53,458 nucleotides of DNA from Ruminococcus sp. UBA1780 (GCA_002315235.1 DCGK01000095.1:1-53458), one strand, 5' to 3'; counted from the stretch's first letter, positions 42,928-50,086 are shown. Notes: generated from the letters alone by a model not told the origin. Translations and numbers: made by a program.

Positions 42928-45066
42928 TTATGGCATACGGATTTCGATAATACCTGATGGATATCCGCAGTTTTCAATGTACCATGTCCGGTTTTCACTG
43001 TCGTATCCGAAATCACCCAGTGAATTTATATTCATACCGCCTGCCGCTTCCTTCAGATGAATTTTTCCGAAGTCAAGTACGGTATCATATTTATCCGGAT
43101 TTTCTATATCCTTTACGCCGTATATTCCTTCAGTGCTGATATAGTAAAACGCATATTCTCCCGCTCCCGGTTTGCAGTACTGTGAATAGACAAACGGTGC
43201 ACCTGTGATATCAATCTGCTTCACGTCCTCTCCGCTGCTGGTCATTTCGTATGCAAGATAACGGCTTATGCCTCCGTAAATATTATCATATTTCAGAACT
43301 GCAATAACCCTGTTTTCAGACAGTGTAAAAATATTATGAATGTAGTATCCCTGTTTAAGCTTAACGGTATTTACGATATTACCTTTTCTGTCGGATATCA
43401 GTAAAGCAGGATATTCCATAAGTCCGCTTTCCCTGTTCCGGACTGCTGAGGCAAACAGAAAATATTCATCCGTTACGCAGAAGCTCTTCAGCATGCTTCC
43501 GTATGGTACTGAAAGCGGAATCTGTCCGGAAATGCCTGTCTCCGGGTCGGTTTCAGTAACCGAATAGCATTCATAGTCGTTTTCGTATGAGCAGCGTTCG
43601 GTTTCACTCAGTGAGTATATATGTCCGTTATGGATTATATCGCTGCTGCGCTGATACATATTTGCCTGAATTACTGTCTGAATTACATAATTTTCTGTTT
43701 CAGATTTAACAGCTTTCATGGCAGTATCGGTGCAGAATTTCTTTGATGTGAAATAACCGTGCTGTACGGTGAATGCTTTGTCAGAAATTTCGAACAGGCC
43801 GTCAGTAGTGGCTGCTGATGATAAATGTATTATTTCAGTTTCGTCCGTGTCAGTGTTATATGCACTGATTTCAGTGCCGTCAGATGTATAGTAGCCGTAT
43901 TTACCGCCGGTGCTGAAGCACGGTATCTGGCTGAGTTCTTTATTATACTGACCTTCGTAAATGAAATTCTCCGATTCATCAAGTGACCATATCTCAGTTG
44001 ACAGGTCGTAGTCATTGTTAAATCCTTTGCAGCTAAACAGATATATTTTACCGTTTCTTATTTTAATGCTTTTAACTGAGTGCTTGTCATCAGAAAGAGT
44101 GATGATGTTTTTTATTTTCATATTCCGGTCAAGTATTACGGCATCAGTGCACTGTGTATCCTTCAGCTGGGAATGCTTTTCTGTTGCCGCTATAAGGATA
44201 TCGCCGGAATCAAGAATGCTGATATCTTCTGCCGTTTCATATTTTAAACCGTATTCAGACAGATTAAACGTTTCTTCAGAGGAAACCGATATCCGGGTTT
44301 CCGGACTGCTGTGTCCGCTGTCGGCAGGAATTTCATACACATCACTGTCCAGCGGAATCCTGTGGAGTATCAGGTCGTACCGGCTTCCGTATGCGTTTGC
44401 ATCCGATTCCGATTCGACAAGATAAAGACAGCCATCGCTTAAAGTAAACACCGGATTTCCGTTGCTGCTTCTGAATGTATAATCTATCACAAGTTCACTG
44501 TTATATACATGCACTGACCAGTAATTGTCAAATTCTGAATACGAAAGTACTGCTGTCCGGTCACCGTACTGTACAGCCTTTTTTATATTTGTAAGAAGAT
44601 TACCTGAACTGTAACGGAATTCAGGTGCTTCAGTATCTTCCGATGCCGGAACAAGTCTGCTTTCCTCTCTGTGCTTCGTTTTTATGAAGTAATTCCTTTC
44701 TGTAACGGAACCGGTCAGACTGAAGCTTTCCGAAGGACCGGAACTGTAACGGTGTATTCTGATATCTGGTTGTTCTGAAGTCTGTTCATGTGAAACTGTT
44801 CCCGGTATATCGCTGAGAGCGCTGTTCTCATTTTCATTTTTGTTTGCGTATGATGCGGAAGCAATGGTAACTGCGATTGCTGCGGCGACTGCAGCCGGAT
44901 AGAAAATGTTCTTAAGGCTGAATCTTTTTTCCTCATAGCAGTGTACAGCTATTTTTTCAGATGACATTTCATTTTCTTTCTGCAGTATTTTCTCAAAAAG
45001 AGTGTCCCTCTGTTCGTCTGACATTTTTACAGTATCAATTGCTCTGAAATATTTTTCGTCCTGCAT
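42928..45066 (-). CDS. Large membrane-anchored sensor, probable anti-sigma factor
   Basis: A 712-aa protein whose start overlaps the sigma-factor gene by 32 nt, with AGGAGGAG before the ATG. Residues 1-50 are cytoplasmic and helical (VKMSDEQRDTLFEKIL), followed by one membrane span (about 53-72, FYPAAVAAAIAVTIAS). About 640 extracytoplasmic residues are rich in beta strands with repeated turns such as LSDGCLYLVES, IRNGKIYLFSC and HNGHIYSLSE, suggesting a beta-propeller. Gene order, overlap and topology point to an anti-sigma factor. No zinc-binding HxxxCxxC motif is visible and I do not recognise the family, so this is inference. Confidence 0.65.
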   Translation of the reverse strand: MQDEKYFRAIDTVKMSDEQRDTLFEKILQKENEMSSEKIAVHCYEEKRFSLKNIFYPAAVAAAIAVTIASASYANKNENENSALSDIPGTVSHEQTSEQPDIRIHRYSSGPSESFSLTGSVTERNYFIKTKHREESRLVPASEDTEAPEFRYSSGNLLTNIKKAVQYGDRTAVLSYSEFDNYWSVHVYNSELVIDYTFRSSNGNPVFTLSDGCLYLVESESDANAYGSRYDLILHRIPLDSDVYEIPADSGHSSPETRISVSSEETFNLSEYGLKYETAEDISILDSGDILIAATEKHSQLKDTQCTDAVILDRNMKIKNIITLSDDKHSVKSIKIRNGKIYLFSCKGFNNDYDLSTEIWSLDESENFIYEGQYNKELSQIPCFSTGGKYGYYTSDGTEISAYNTDTDETEIIHLSSAATTDGLFEISDKAFTVQHGYFTSKKFCTDTAMKAVKSETENYVIQTVIQANMYQRSSDIIHNGHIYSLSETERCSYENDYECYSVTETDPETGISGQIPLSVPYGSMLKSFCVTDEYFLFASAVRNRESGLMEYPALLISDRKGNIVNTVKLKQGYYIHNIFTLSENRVIAVLKYDNIYGGISRYLAYEMTSSGEDVKQIDITGAPFVYSQYCKPGAGEYAFYYISTEGIYGVKDIENPDKYDTVLDFGKIHLKEAAGGMNINSLGDFGYDSENRTWYIENCGYPSGIIEIRMP

Positions 45067-45553
45067 TACTGTTCTCCTCCTGTCTGATTATTTTTTTCAG
45101 CTGTTCTCTTGCACGGTTCATCCGGGTTCTGACCGTGCTTTCATTTTTCTCAAGCATTTTCGCAATTTCCACGGTCGAATATCCTTCATAATAAAACAGA
45201 TATATGAGGTCTCTGTATTTGTCTTTCAGCTTCATTACGGCTTCCAGGATGTCTCCGTACGGATTGTCGCTCAGAAATTCACATGTCAGTTCAGGAAATC
45301 CTTCCGTTCGTTCTCTGTTCCACCAGCTCCGCAAAATATCGCGGCAGTGATTTCTTGCCGTTACAATAAACCACGCTTTTTCATGCTCACTGTTCTGAAA
45401 CTCAGGCTTCAGCATGCAGTATTTCAGAAAAACACTCTGAACGGCATCTTCAGCATCGCTTTTGTTCCTCAGATGAAGAAAAGCGATTTTGTATACGGAA
45501 TCCGAATTTCGGTAATATATCTCCCGGAATCCGTCTCTGTCCTTATCGTTCAT
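45035..45553 (-). CDS. ECF-type RNA polymerase sigma factor
   Basis: The start was placed at the ATG at 45553 (172 aa, MNDKDRDGFREIYYRN), after AAGGAGG; the extension to 45595 has no ribosome site. Region 2 is seen in YKIAFLHLRNKSDAEDAVQSVFLKY and AWFIVTARNHCRDILRSWW. Region 4 is the helix-turn-helix YEGYSTVEIAKMLEKNESTVRTRMNRAREQL. The linker is short, as expected for ECF sigma factors. It is probably held inactive by the membrane protein encoded next and would activate this pair among other genes. Confidence 0.92.
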   Translation of the reverse strand: MNDKDRDGFREIYYRNSDSVYKIAFLHLRNKSDAEDAVQSVFLKYCMLKPEFQNSEHEKAWFIVTARNHCRDILRSWWNRERTEGFPELTCEFLSDNPYGDILEAVMKLKDKYRDLIYLFYYEGYSTVEIAKMLEKNESTVRTRMNRAREQLKKIIRQEENSNAGRKIFQSN

Positions 45554-45636
45554 GGAATACCTCCTTCGTATATCATACTGTAAATGCAGTATCAATTGCG
45601 TTCACTGAAATAACTGATTTTCTGCTTTTACTATAA

Positions 45637-45666
45637 ATTATACGATTAAACATCATGTTTTGTCCC
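45637..45666 (-). promoter_or_regulatory. Possible promoter of the ECF sigma operon
   Basis: On the minus strand CGTATAAT (45644-45637) is preceded at 18 bp by GGGACA. CGTATA resembles the -10 element of several autoregulated ECF promoters, but no matching AAC-type -35 lies at the right distance. A weak call. Confidence 0.3.
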
Positions 45667-45730
45667 GTTTTCAGAAAAAATTTTTCCATCAGATTTTTCA
45701 TCAGATAATACATTGCCATAAAACGGAAAT

Positions 45731-45817
45731 AAAAATCCTGATTTCGTGATAAATCAGCACTTCAAAAATCCCGATTTCGTGATAATTCCGGGTTGAAAAA
45801 ATCCCGATTTCGTGATA
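45731..45817 (+). repeat. Three 21-bp direct repeats at a 33-bp period upstream of the ATPase gene
   Basis: Copies at 45731-45751, 45764-45784 and 45797-45817 share the core ATCC(C/T)GATTTCGTGATA and begin exactly 33 bp apart, close to three helical turns, separated by unrelated 12-bp spacers. The only difference among them is one C/T in copy 1. Copy 3 spans the -35 to -10 region of the ATPase promoter. A fourth, diverged copy lies in the same place before the MNT/HEPN genes (47440-47460). The pattern suggests cooperative binding of a regulator. The rest of 45554-45860 shows only the weak sigma promoter. Confidence 0.85.
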
Positions 45818-45821
45818 TTAT
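45793..45821 (+). promoter_or_regulatory. Promoter of the ATPase gene, overlapping repeat copy 3
   Basis: TTGAAA (45793-45798) and TATTAT (45816-45821) are 17 bp apart, and the spacer is nearly all repeat sequence. Transcription would begin near 45828, about 33 nt before the ATG. A protein on the repeats would block RNA polymerase directly. Confidence 0.75.
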
Positions 45822-45860
45822 AAGATTATTGTGAAAAATACTGAGCTCCGGGAGGTATAT

Positions 45861-47213
45861 ATGAAGCGAAAAATTTATGATAAAATGCTTGAATGGAAAC
45901 AAAGATCTTCAGGAAGAACTGCGTTACTGATTGACGGCGCCAGACGTGTCGGGAAAAGCTACATCGCCAGACAGTTTGCGGAATCTGAATACAGAAGCTA
46001 TATCATGATTGATTTCGGACGTGCGCCGGAGGAAATCAAAAGCCTGTTTTACAATTACCTCAACAGTCTTGATGAACTGTTTATGTATCTTTCGAATTAT
46101 TACGGTGTAAAGCTGTACGAGCGGGAAAGCCTTGTGATTCTGGATGAGATACAGCTTTGTCCCAAAGCAAGGTCTGCAATAAAATATCTGGTTGAGGACG
46201 GAAGATTTGATTATCTTGAGACCGGATCACTGATGTCAATAAAGAAAAATGTGAGAGATATCCTTATTCCGTCAGAAGAGGAGCATATCAGGATGTATCC
46301 TCTTGACTTTGAGGAGTTTTTATGGGCACTTGACAATGACATGCTTATGCCGTTTATAAAAGCATGTTTTGAGAAGACAAAACCTCTTGGACAGGCGATG
46401 CACAGAAAATCCATGGACTACTTCAGACAGTATATGATTGTCGGTGGAATGCCGCAGGCAGTTGCTGCATACGCAGAAACAAAAAGCTTTGATGATGTTG
46501 ACAGAATTAAGCGTGCAATACTTGAACTGTACAGGGCAGATATAGTAAAGCATGCTGAAGGTTATGAGATGAAGGTTGAGCAGATATTTGATGATATTCC
46601 TTCACAGCTTCAGAAACATGAGAAAAAATTTAAATTTTCTTCTCTCAGTAAAAATGCAAGATTCAGAGAATATGAAGACGCCCTGTTCTGGCTTTCTGAT
46701 GCTATGATTACAAATCCGTGCTATAATTCAACGTCACCTGAAATAGGGCTTAAACTCAATATGGACCGACTTACTATGAAATGTTATATGGCCGACACAG
46801 GGCTTCTTATCAGTCATGCATTTGATGAAAACGGACTTGTGAGTGAAGAAATATACAGAAAACTGCTTTTTGATAAACTGGAAGTAAACAAAGGCATGAT
46901 AGTTGAAAATATAGTTGCTCAGATGTTGGCAGCAGGCGGACATAAACTGTATTTTTACTCAAATCCGTCAAAAGATGATGCTTCATCGCGTATGGAGATA
47001 GATTTTCTGATTGCAAAGAGCAAAATAAGCAACCGTCATAATGTTTCACCGATAGAAGTGAAATCAGGAAGTAACTATACCATTAAATCTCTGAAAAAGT
47101 TCATTGCCAGATACAGCGAGCAGACGCATATTCCTTATGTTATTCACACGGGGGATCTGAAGTCTGAGGACGGAATACTATACATCCCGCTGTATATGAC
47201 ACCTTGTCTGTAA
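45861..47213 (+). CDS. AAA-type ATPase with DUF4143 and C-terminal nuclease-like domain
   Basis: ATG 45861 lies 5 nt after GGAGG; the in-frame GTG 45831 lies almost at the transcription start. The 450-aa protein has Walker A (LLIDGARRVGKSYIA) and Walker B (LVILDEIQ), an ETGSLMS sensor-like segment and PLDFEEFL typical of the family. The DUF4143 region follows, with a C-terminal EIDFLIAK ... PIEVKSG that has the spacing of a PD-(D/E)XK nuclease fold. Such proteins are widespread in accessory regions and their function is poorly known. The shared promoter module with the MNT/HEPN pair suggests joint regulation. Confidence 0.85.
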   Translation: MKRKIYDKMLEWKQRSSGRTALLIDGARRVGKSYIARQFAESEYRSYIMIDFGRAPEEIKSLFYNYLNSLDELFMYLSNYYGVKLYERESLVILDEIQLCPKARSAIKYLVEDGRFDYLETGSLMSIKKNVRDILIPSEEEHIRMYPLDFEEFLWALDNDMLMPFIKACFEKTKPLGQAMHRKSMDYFRQYMIVGGMPQAVAAYAETKSFDDVDRIKRAILELYRADIVKHAEGYEMKVEQIFDDIPSQLQKHEKKFKFSSLSKNARFREYEDALFWLSDAMITNPCYNSTSPEIGLKLNMDRLTMKCYMADTGLLISHAFDENGLVSEEIYRKLLFDKLEVNKGMIVENIVAQMLAAGGHKLYFYSNPSKDDASSRMEIDFLIAKSKISNRHNVSPIEVKSGSNYTIKSLKKFIARYSEQTHIPYVIHTGDLKSEDGILYIPLYMTPCL

Positions 47214-47222
47214 AAAAAAGTG

Positions 47223-47251
47223 GCATCAGTAAGTCTTTGACCTACTGATGC
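47223..47251 (+). terminator. Hairpin after the ATPase gene
   Basis: GCATCAGTA pairs perfectly with TACTGATGC around an 11-nt loop. It lacks a T-run but immediately precedes a second, typical terminator. Confidence 0.55.
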
Positions 47252-47258
47252 AATTGAA

Positions 47259-47296
47259 AAGCAGGAGCTGCCGGATGCAGCCCTGCTTGTTTTTTG
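47259..47296 (+). terminator. Terminator of the ATPase gene
   Basis: AAGCAGG pairs with CCTGCTT, with an inner GCTG/GCAGC helix, and is followed by GTTTTTTG. Confidence 0.8.
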
Positions 47297-47427
47297 CCGA
47301 ATTTCACGGTTTAATCAGTATAGTATTTTATGATGTGAAAATTTGGTTCGATTGATGTATATGTTTTCAGAAGCTATATGTGCAAATTGCTGAAATTGAA
47401 GTTTGAGTTACATTTCTGAAATTAATG

Positions 47428-47473
47428 ATTCCGGGTTGAAAAAATTCCGGTTTCGTGATATCATAAAATTATT
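47428..47473 (+). repeat. 46-bp promoter module copy shared with 45785-45830
   Basis: It differs from the ATPase promoter module at 4 of 46 positions. The segment includes ATTCCGGGTTGA, the fourth copy of the 21-bp repeat (47440-47460) and the -10 region. The stretch 47297-47427 before it shows nothing else that I recognise. Confidence 0.85.
47436..47464 (+). promoter_or_regulatory. Promoter of the MNT/HEPN genes
   Basis: TTGAAA (47436-47441) and TATCAT (47459-47464) are 17 bp apart, built on the same repeat sequence as the ATPase promoter. The transcript would start near 47471. Confidence 0.75.
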
Positions 47474-47500
47474 ACATAACGGAAGCAGGTGCCGGCTGAT

Positions 47501-47791
47501 TTGAAATACAATTTACCAGACAGAGTTTTCAGAGAAATAACAAACTTTTCACTCAGACACAATATATCAAAGGTAATACTTTTTGGTTCCAGAGCCAGGG
47601 GTACAAACTCGGAGAGAAGCGATATTGATATTGCGGTCAGTGGCGGAGATTTCGAAAGTTTTTACTGGGATATAAAAGAAAATGTTCATTCCCTGCTTAT
47701 GTTTGACATAGTTGAACTCGACAGAGGTATTTCAGAAGAACTTAAAAATGAAATTGAAAAAGACGGTGTAGTAATATATGAAAAAATATGA
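47501..47791 (+). CDS. mntA: MNT-type nucleotidyltransferase antitoxin (MntA-like)
   Basis: A minimal nucleotidyltransferase of 96 aa from TTG 47501, 9 nt after AGGTG; GTG 47489 is an alternative giving 100 aa. The active-site motif GSRARGTNSERSDIDIAV fits GSX10DXD, and a third acidic residue is available in LMFDIVELD. In characterised MntA/HepT pairs the MNT protein neutralises the HEPN RNase by transferring AMP to a tyrosine on it. It overlaps the HEPN gene by 14 nt. Confidence 0.88.
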   Translation: MKYNLPDRVFREITNFSLRHNISKVILFGSRARGTNSERSDIDIAVSGGDFESFYWDIKENVHSLLMFDIVELDRGISEELKNEIEKDGVVIYEKI

Positions 47792-48179
47792 TAATTTTGT
47801 AAGATGTCTTGAAGTACTTTCATCTGCTGATTTTCATCTTGCAGATGAGAATGAAATTTACAGGACAGGAGTAATAGGTCAGTTTAATCTGACTTTTGAA
47901 CTTGCATGGAAAGCACTTCAGGCAGTTTTAATGCTTCATGGCGCGTCGGAAGCAGAAAGCGGTTCGCCGAGAGAAATTCTGCAAACCGGATACAAATATG
48001 GATTTATACATGATTCAGCGATGTGGCTTACTATGCTGAAAAAACGTAACACATCAGTTCATATATACAACGAAGACGAAATTGATGAAATGCTTCTTCT
48101 CATAAAAAACAGTTTTATTCCCGAGTTTATACAGCTTTCAGAAATGCTCAGTAAAAAGCTTGAAAAAATTGATTTATGA
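47778..48179 (+). CDS. hepT: HEPN-domain RNase toxin (HepT-like, HI0074 family)
   Basis: A 133-aa helical protein with QFNLTFELAWKALQAVL, GSPREILQTGYKYGFI and LKKRNTSVHIYNEDE. The last contains RX4HXY (R-NTSV-H-I-Y): Arg and His are the HEPN RNase site and Tyr is the residue AMPylated by MntA in described pairs. All are present, so the toxin looks active and neutralisable. The gene overlaps mntA, as in most such operons. It lies just downstream of the ATPase unit and shares its promoter type. Confidence 0.88.
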   Translation: MKKYDNFVRCLEVLSSADFHLADENEIYRTGVIGQFNLTFELAWKALQAVLMLHGASEAESGSPREILQTGYKYGFIHDSAMWLTMLKKRNTSVHIYNEDEIDEMLLLIKNSFIPEFIQLSEMLSKKLEKIDL

Positions 48180-48255
48180 GCATAACAACAAAGAGCTTTG
48201 AATAGCACAGGGTTTTGAAACTGTGTTTTCGCGCTTTGTGCTCTGTGGAGTAAAA

Positions 48256-48292
48256 TATAGTGAACGCAAAAAAAAATTTTACGTTCACTATA
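48256..48292 (+). terminator. Hairpin and probable terminator after the MNT/HEPN genes
   Basis: TATAGTGAACG (48256-48266) pairs with CGTTCACTATA (48282-48292), and an inner A-run faces a T-run. T-rich sequence follows. The arms match the terminator at 22039-22075. Confidence 0.7.
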
Positions 48293-48354
48293 ATTATTTT
48301 ATTTTTATTGCCTTGCACATCCGATGACTACGTCATCTCCGTGCATATCGGCTA

Positions 48355-48387
48355 ATTGTAAACGCATTTATTTAATGCGTTTACAAT
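48355..48387. repeat. Perfect 14-bp inverted repeat with 5-nt loop
   Basis: ATTGTAAACGCATT (48355-48368) is perfectly complementary to 48374-48387. No T-run follows in either direction, so it is not a simple terminator. It could be an operator, an RNA hairpin or the footprint of a mobile repeat. Confidence 0.75.
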
Positions 48388-48400
48388 AACAGTCATTACA

Positions 48401-48446
48401 GCATATATTTCAGTAGGTTAAACTACTTGAAATATATGCTTTTTTA
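48401..48446 (+). terminator. Terminator hairpin just upstream of ftsY
   Basis: GCATATATTTCA (48401-48412) pairs with TGAAATATATGC (48428-48439), with an inner GTAG/CTAC helix and six T after it. It blocks read-through from the accessory genes. Confidence 0.8.
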
Positions 48447-48455
48447 TGGTAAAAT
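48427..48455 (+). promoter_or_regulatory. Promoter of ftsY overlapping the terminator
   Basis: TTGAAA (48427-48432) and TAAAAT (48450-48455) are 17 bp apart. The -35 box lies in the 3' arm of the terminator hairpin. Start near 48462, a leader of about 27 nt with AGGAGG. Confidence 0.6.
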
Positions 48456-48488
48456 TGATTATGTATTTCAATATAACCAGGAGGTTTT

Positions 48489-50069
48489 ATGGGACTTTTC
48501 AGTAAAATTAAAGCAGGACTTCTGAAAACCAAGCAGCAGATGGTATCAAAAATCGCCAGACTGCTTCATTCATTTACAAAGATTGATGAAGACCTGTTTG
48601 AACAGCTTGAAGAAACTCTTATTATGAGCGATGTCGGAGTTGAAACATCACTTGAAATCTGTGACAGACTCAGAAAAAAGATAAAGGAAGAAGGAATTAC
48701 TGACCCTAAGCAGATAATGCGCCTTATTCACGAAATTGTCGCTGAAATGATGGGTGAGGATCAGGAACTTGATCTTTCGACGAAGCCGTCGGTAATAATG
48801 GTTATAGGCGTAAACGGTGCCGGCAAGACAACAACAATCGGCAAGCTGTGCCACAAGCTTAAGGGAGAGGGCAAAAAGGTTATTGTTGCAGCAGCGGATA
48901 CATTCAGAGCGGCTGCTATAGACCAGCTTCAGGTATGGACTGAAAGAGCCGGGGTTGATATAGTCAAGCATGCAGAGGGTTCGGATGCGGCGGCTGTTGT
49001 TTATGATGCGATTACAGCTGCAAAGGCAAGAAACTGCGATGTTGTTATTGTAGATACTGCCGGAAGACTTCATAACAAGAAAAATCTCATGGATGAGCTT
49101 GCGAAGATTAACCGAATTGTTTCACAGCAGGCTGAGGGCTGTTCAAGGGAAATCCTTCTTGTGCTCGATGCCACGACAGGCCAGAATGCGGTAAATCAGG
49201 CAAGACTTTTCAAGGAAGCAGCAGATATTACAGGTATCGTTCTTACAAAGCTTGACGGTACAGCCAAGGGCGGTATCGTTATTTCAATAAAAAATGAACT
49301 TGACATTCCTGTAAAGCTTATCGGACTTGGTGAAAAAATTGACGATCTTCAGGATTTCAACAGCAAGGACTTTGTAAACGCACTCTTCGGAGATGAGGTT
49401 CTTGACGGAGAAATCAATTTTGATGATGAAGTATCAGATGATAACGGCGAATCAGCAGAAGAATCAGCGGAAACCGGGGCTGAGACTGCGGAAGATATTA
49501 CGGAAACTGTGGCTGAAGAAGCAGCAGAAGAAGCTTCTGAAGCAATCACGGAACCTGCGACTGAAGCTTCAGAAGAGACCGTAGTACAGGCTGCAGAGGA
49601 GATTACTGAACCGGCAGCTGAGGAAAATGCTGAAGAAACATCGGAACCAGTGTGCGAATCAGCTGAACAGGTTACTGAAACAGCTGCAGAAATCACAGAA
49701 CCGGTTGCTGAAGCTGTCACAGAGACTTCTGAACCGGCTGAAGAGACAGCAGCAGAGATTACAGAGCCGGTAACGGAAGAAGTACCTGAAGAATCAGCTG
49801 AACCGGCTGCAGAAGAAATCACAGAACCTGCAGAAGAAACTGAAGAACCGGCATCCGGAGCTGCTGAAGATACATCAGAGCCTTCAGCTGAAACTACTGA
49901 AGCGCCTGCTGAACCGGCTGCAGAAACTGCGGAAGAAAATACAGAATCATCTGATGACTCAGCTTCAGAAGAAAATGCTGAAGAACAGAATGAAGAAACA
50001 CCGGAAGAACCTGAAGAAGGCAAAAAGAAAAAATCATTCTTCGATTTCTTCAGAAGAAAAAAGAAATAA
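48489..50069 (+). CDS. ftsY: Signal recognition particle receptor FtsY with an unusual C-terminal acidic tail
   Basis: FtsY docks ribosome-SRP complexes at the membrane. Residues 1-303 are a complete NG domain: N-terminal helices, P-loop GVNGAGKTTTIGKL, AADTFRAAAIDQL, DTAGRLHNKKNLMDEL, TKLDGTAKGG and the closing DFVNALFGDE. The usual acidic A domain before N is missing; the protein starts MGLFSKIKAGL. Instead residues 304-526 are an acidic, low-complexity tail rich in Glu, Ala, Thr and Pro, with five ITEP units. It ends in a basic aromatic tip, KKKKSFFDFFRRKKK. The tip looks like an amphipathic membrane anchor. The tail is in the same frame without stops, so it is part of the protein. Confidence 0.95.
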   Translation: MGLFSKIKAGLLKTKQQMVSKIARLLHSFTKIDEDLFEQLEETLIMSDVGVETSLEICDRLRKKIKEEGITDPKQIMRLIHEIVAEMMGEDQELDLSTKPSVIMVIGVNGAGKTTTIGKLCHKLKGEGKKVIVAAADTFRAAAIDQLQVWTERAGVDIVKHAEGSDAAAVVYDAITAAKARNCDVVIVDTAGRLHNKKNLMDELAKINRIVSQQAEGCSREILLVLDATTGQNAVNQARLFKEAADITGIVLTKLDGTAKGGIVISIKNELDIPVKLIGLGEKIDDLQDFNSKDFVNALFGDEVLDGEINFDDEVSDDNGESAEESAETGAETAEDITETVAEEAAEEASEAITEPATEASEETVVQAAEEITEPAAEENAEETSEPVCESAEQVTETAAEITEPVAEAVTETSEPAEETAAEITEPVTEEVPEESAEPAAEEITEPAEETEEPASGAAEDTSEPSAETTEAPAEPAAETAEENTESSDDSASEENAEEQNEETPEEPEEGKKKKSFFDFFRRKKK

Positions 50070-50086
50070 GATAAGGATAACAGACT

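Larger units (their letters stand above)
48180..48488 (+). other. 309-bp noncoding region packed with inverted repeats before ftsY
   Basis: No convincing gene is present. It contains a weak hairpin CACAG/CTGTG after hepT (about 48206-48230), a stem at 48256-48292, a small palindrome GATGAC-TAC-GTCATC (about 48323-48337), a perfect 14-bp stem at 48355-48387, and a terminator overlapping the ftsY promoter at 48401-48455. Confidence 0.8.

Noticed and set aside
45567..45595. TTGATA-17-TATACG as promoter of the ECF sigma gene (minus strand)
   Set aside because: Transcription would start inside the ribosome binding site, leaving the message without it.
45731..45817. Short CRISPR array
   Set aside because: Only three repeats of 21 bp with 12-bp spacers, no cas genes, and the last repeat forms a promoter spacer. 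Operator repeats fit better.
42817..48488. Prophage or integrative element in the accessory segment
   Set aside because: No integrase, transposase, structural gene, tRNA or attachment-site repeat is visible.
49349..50023. 224-residue Ser-rich open frame on the minus strand
   Set aside because: It is the antisense shadow of the FtsY Glu/Ala/Thr/Pro tail; it lacks a ribosome site and any domain.
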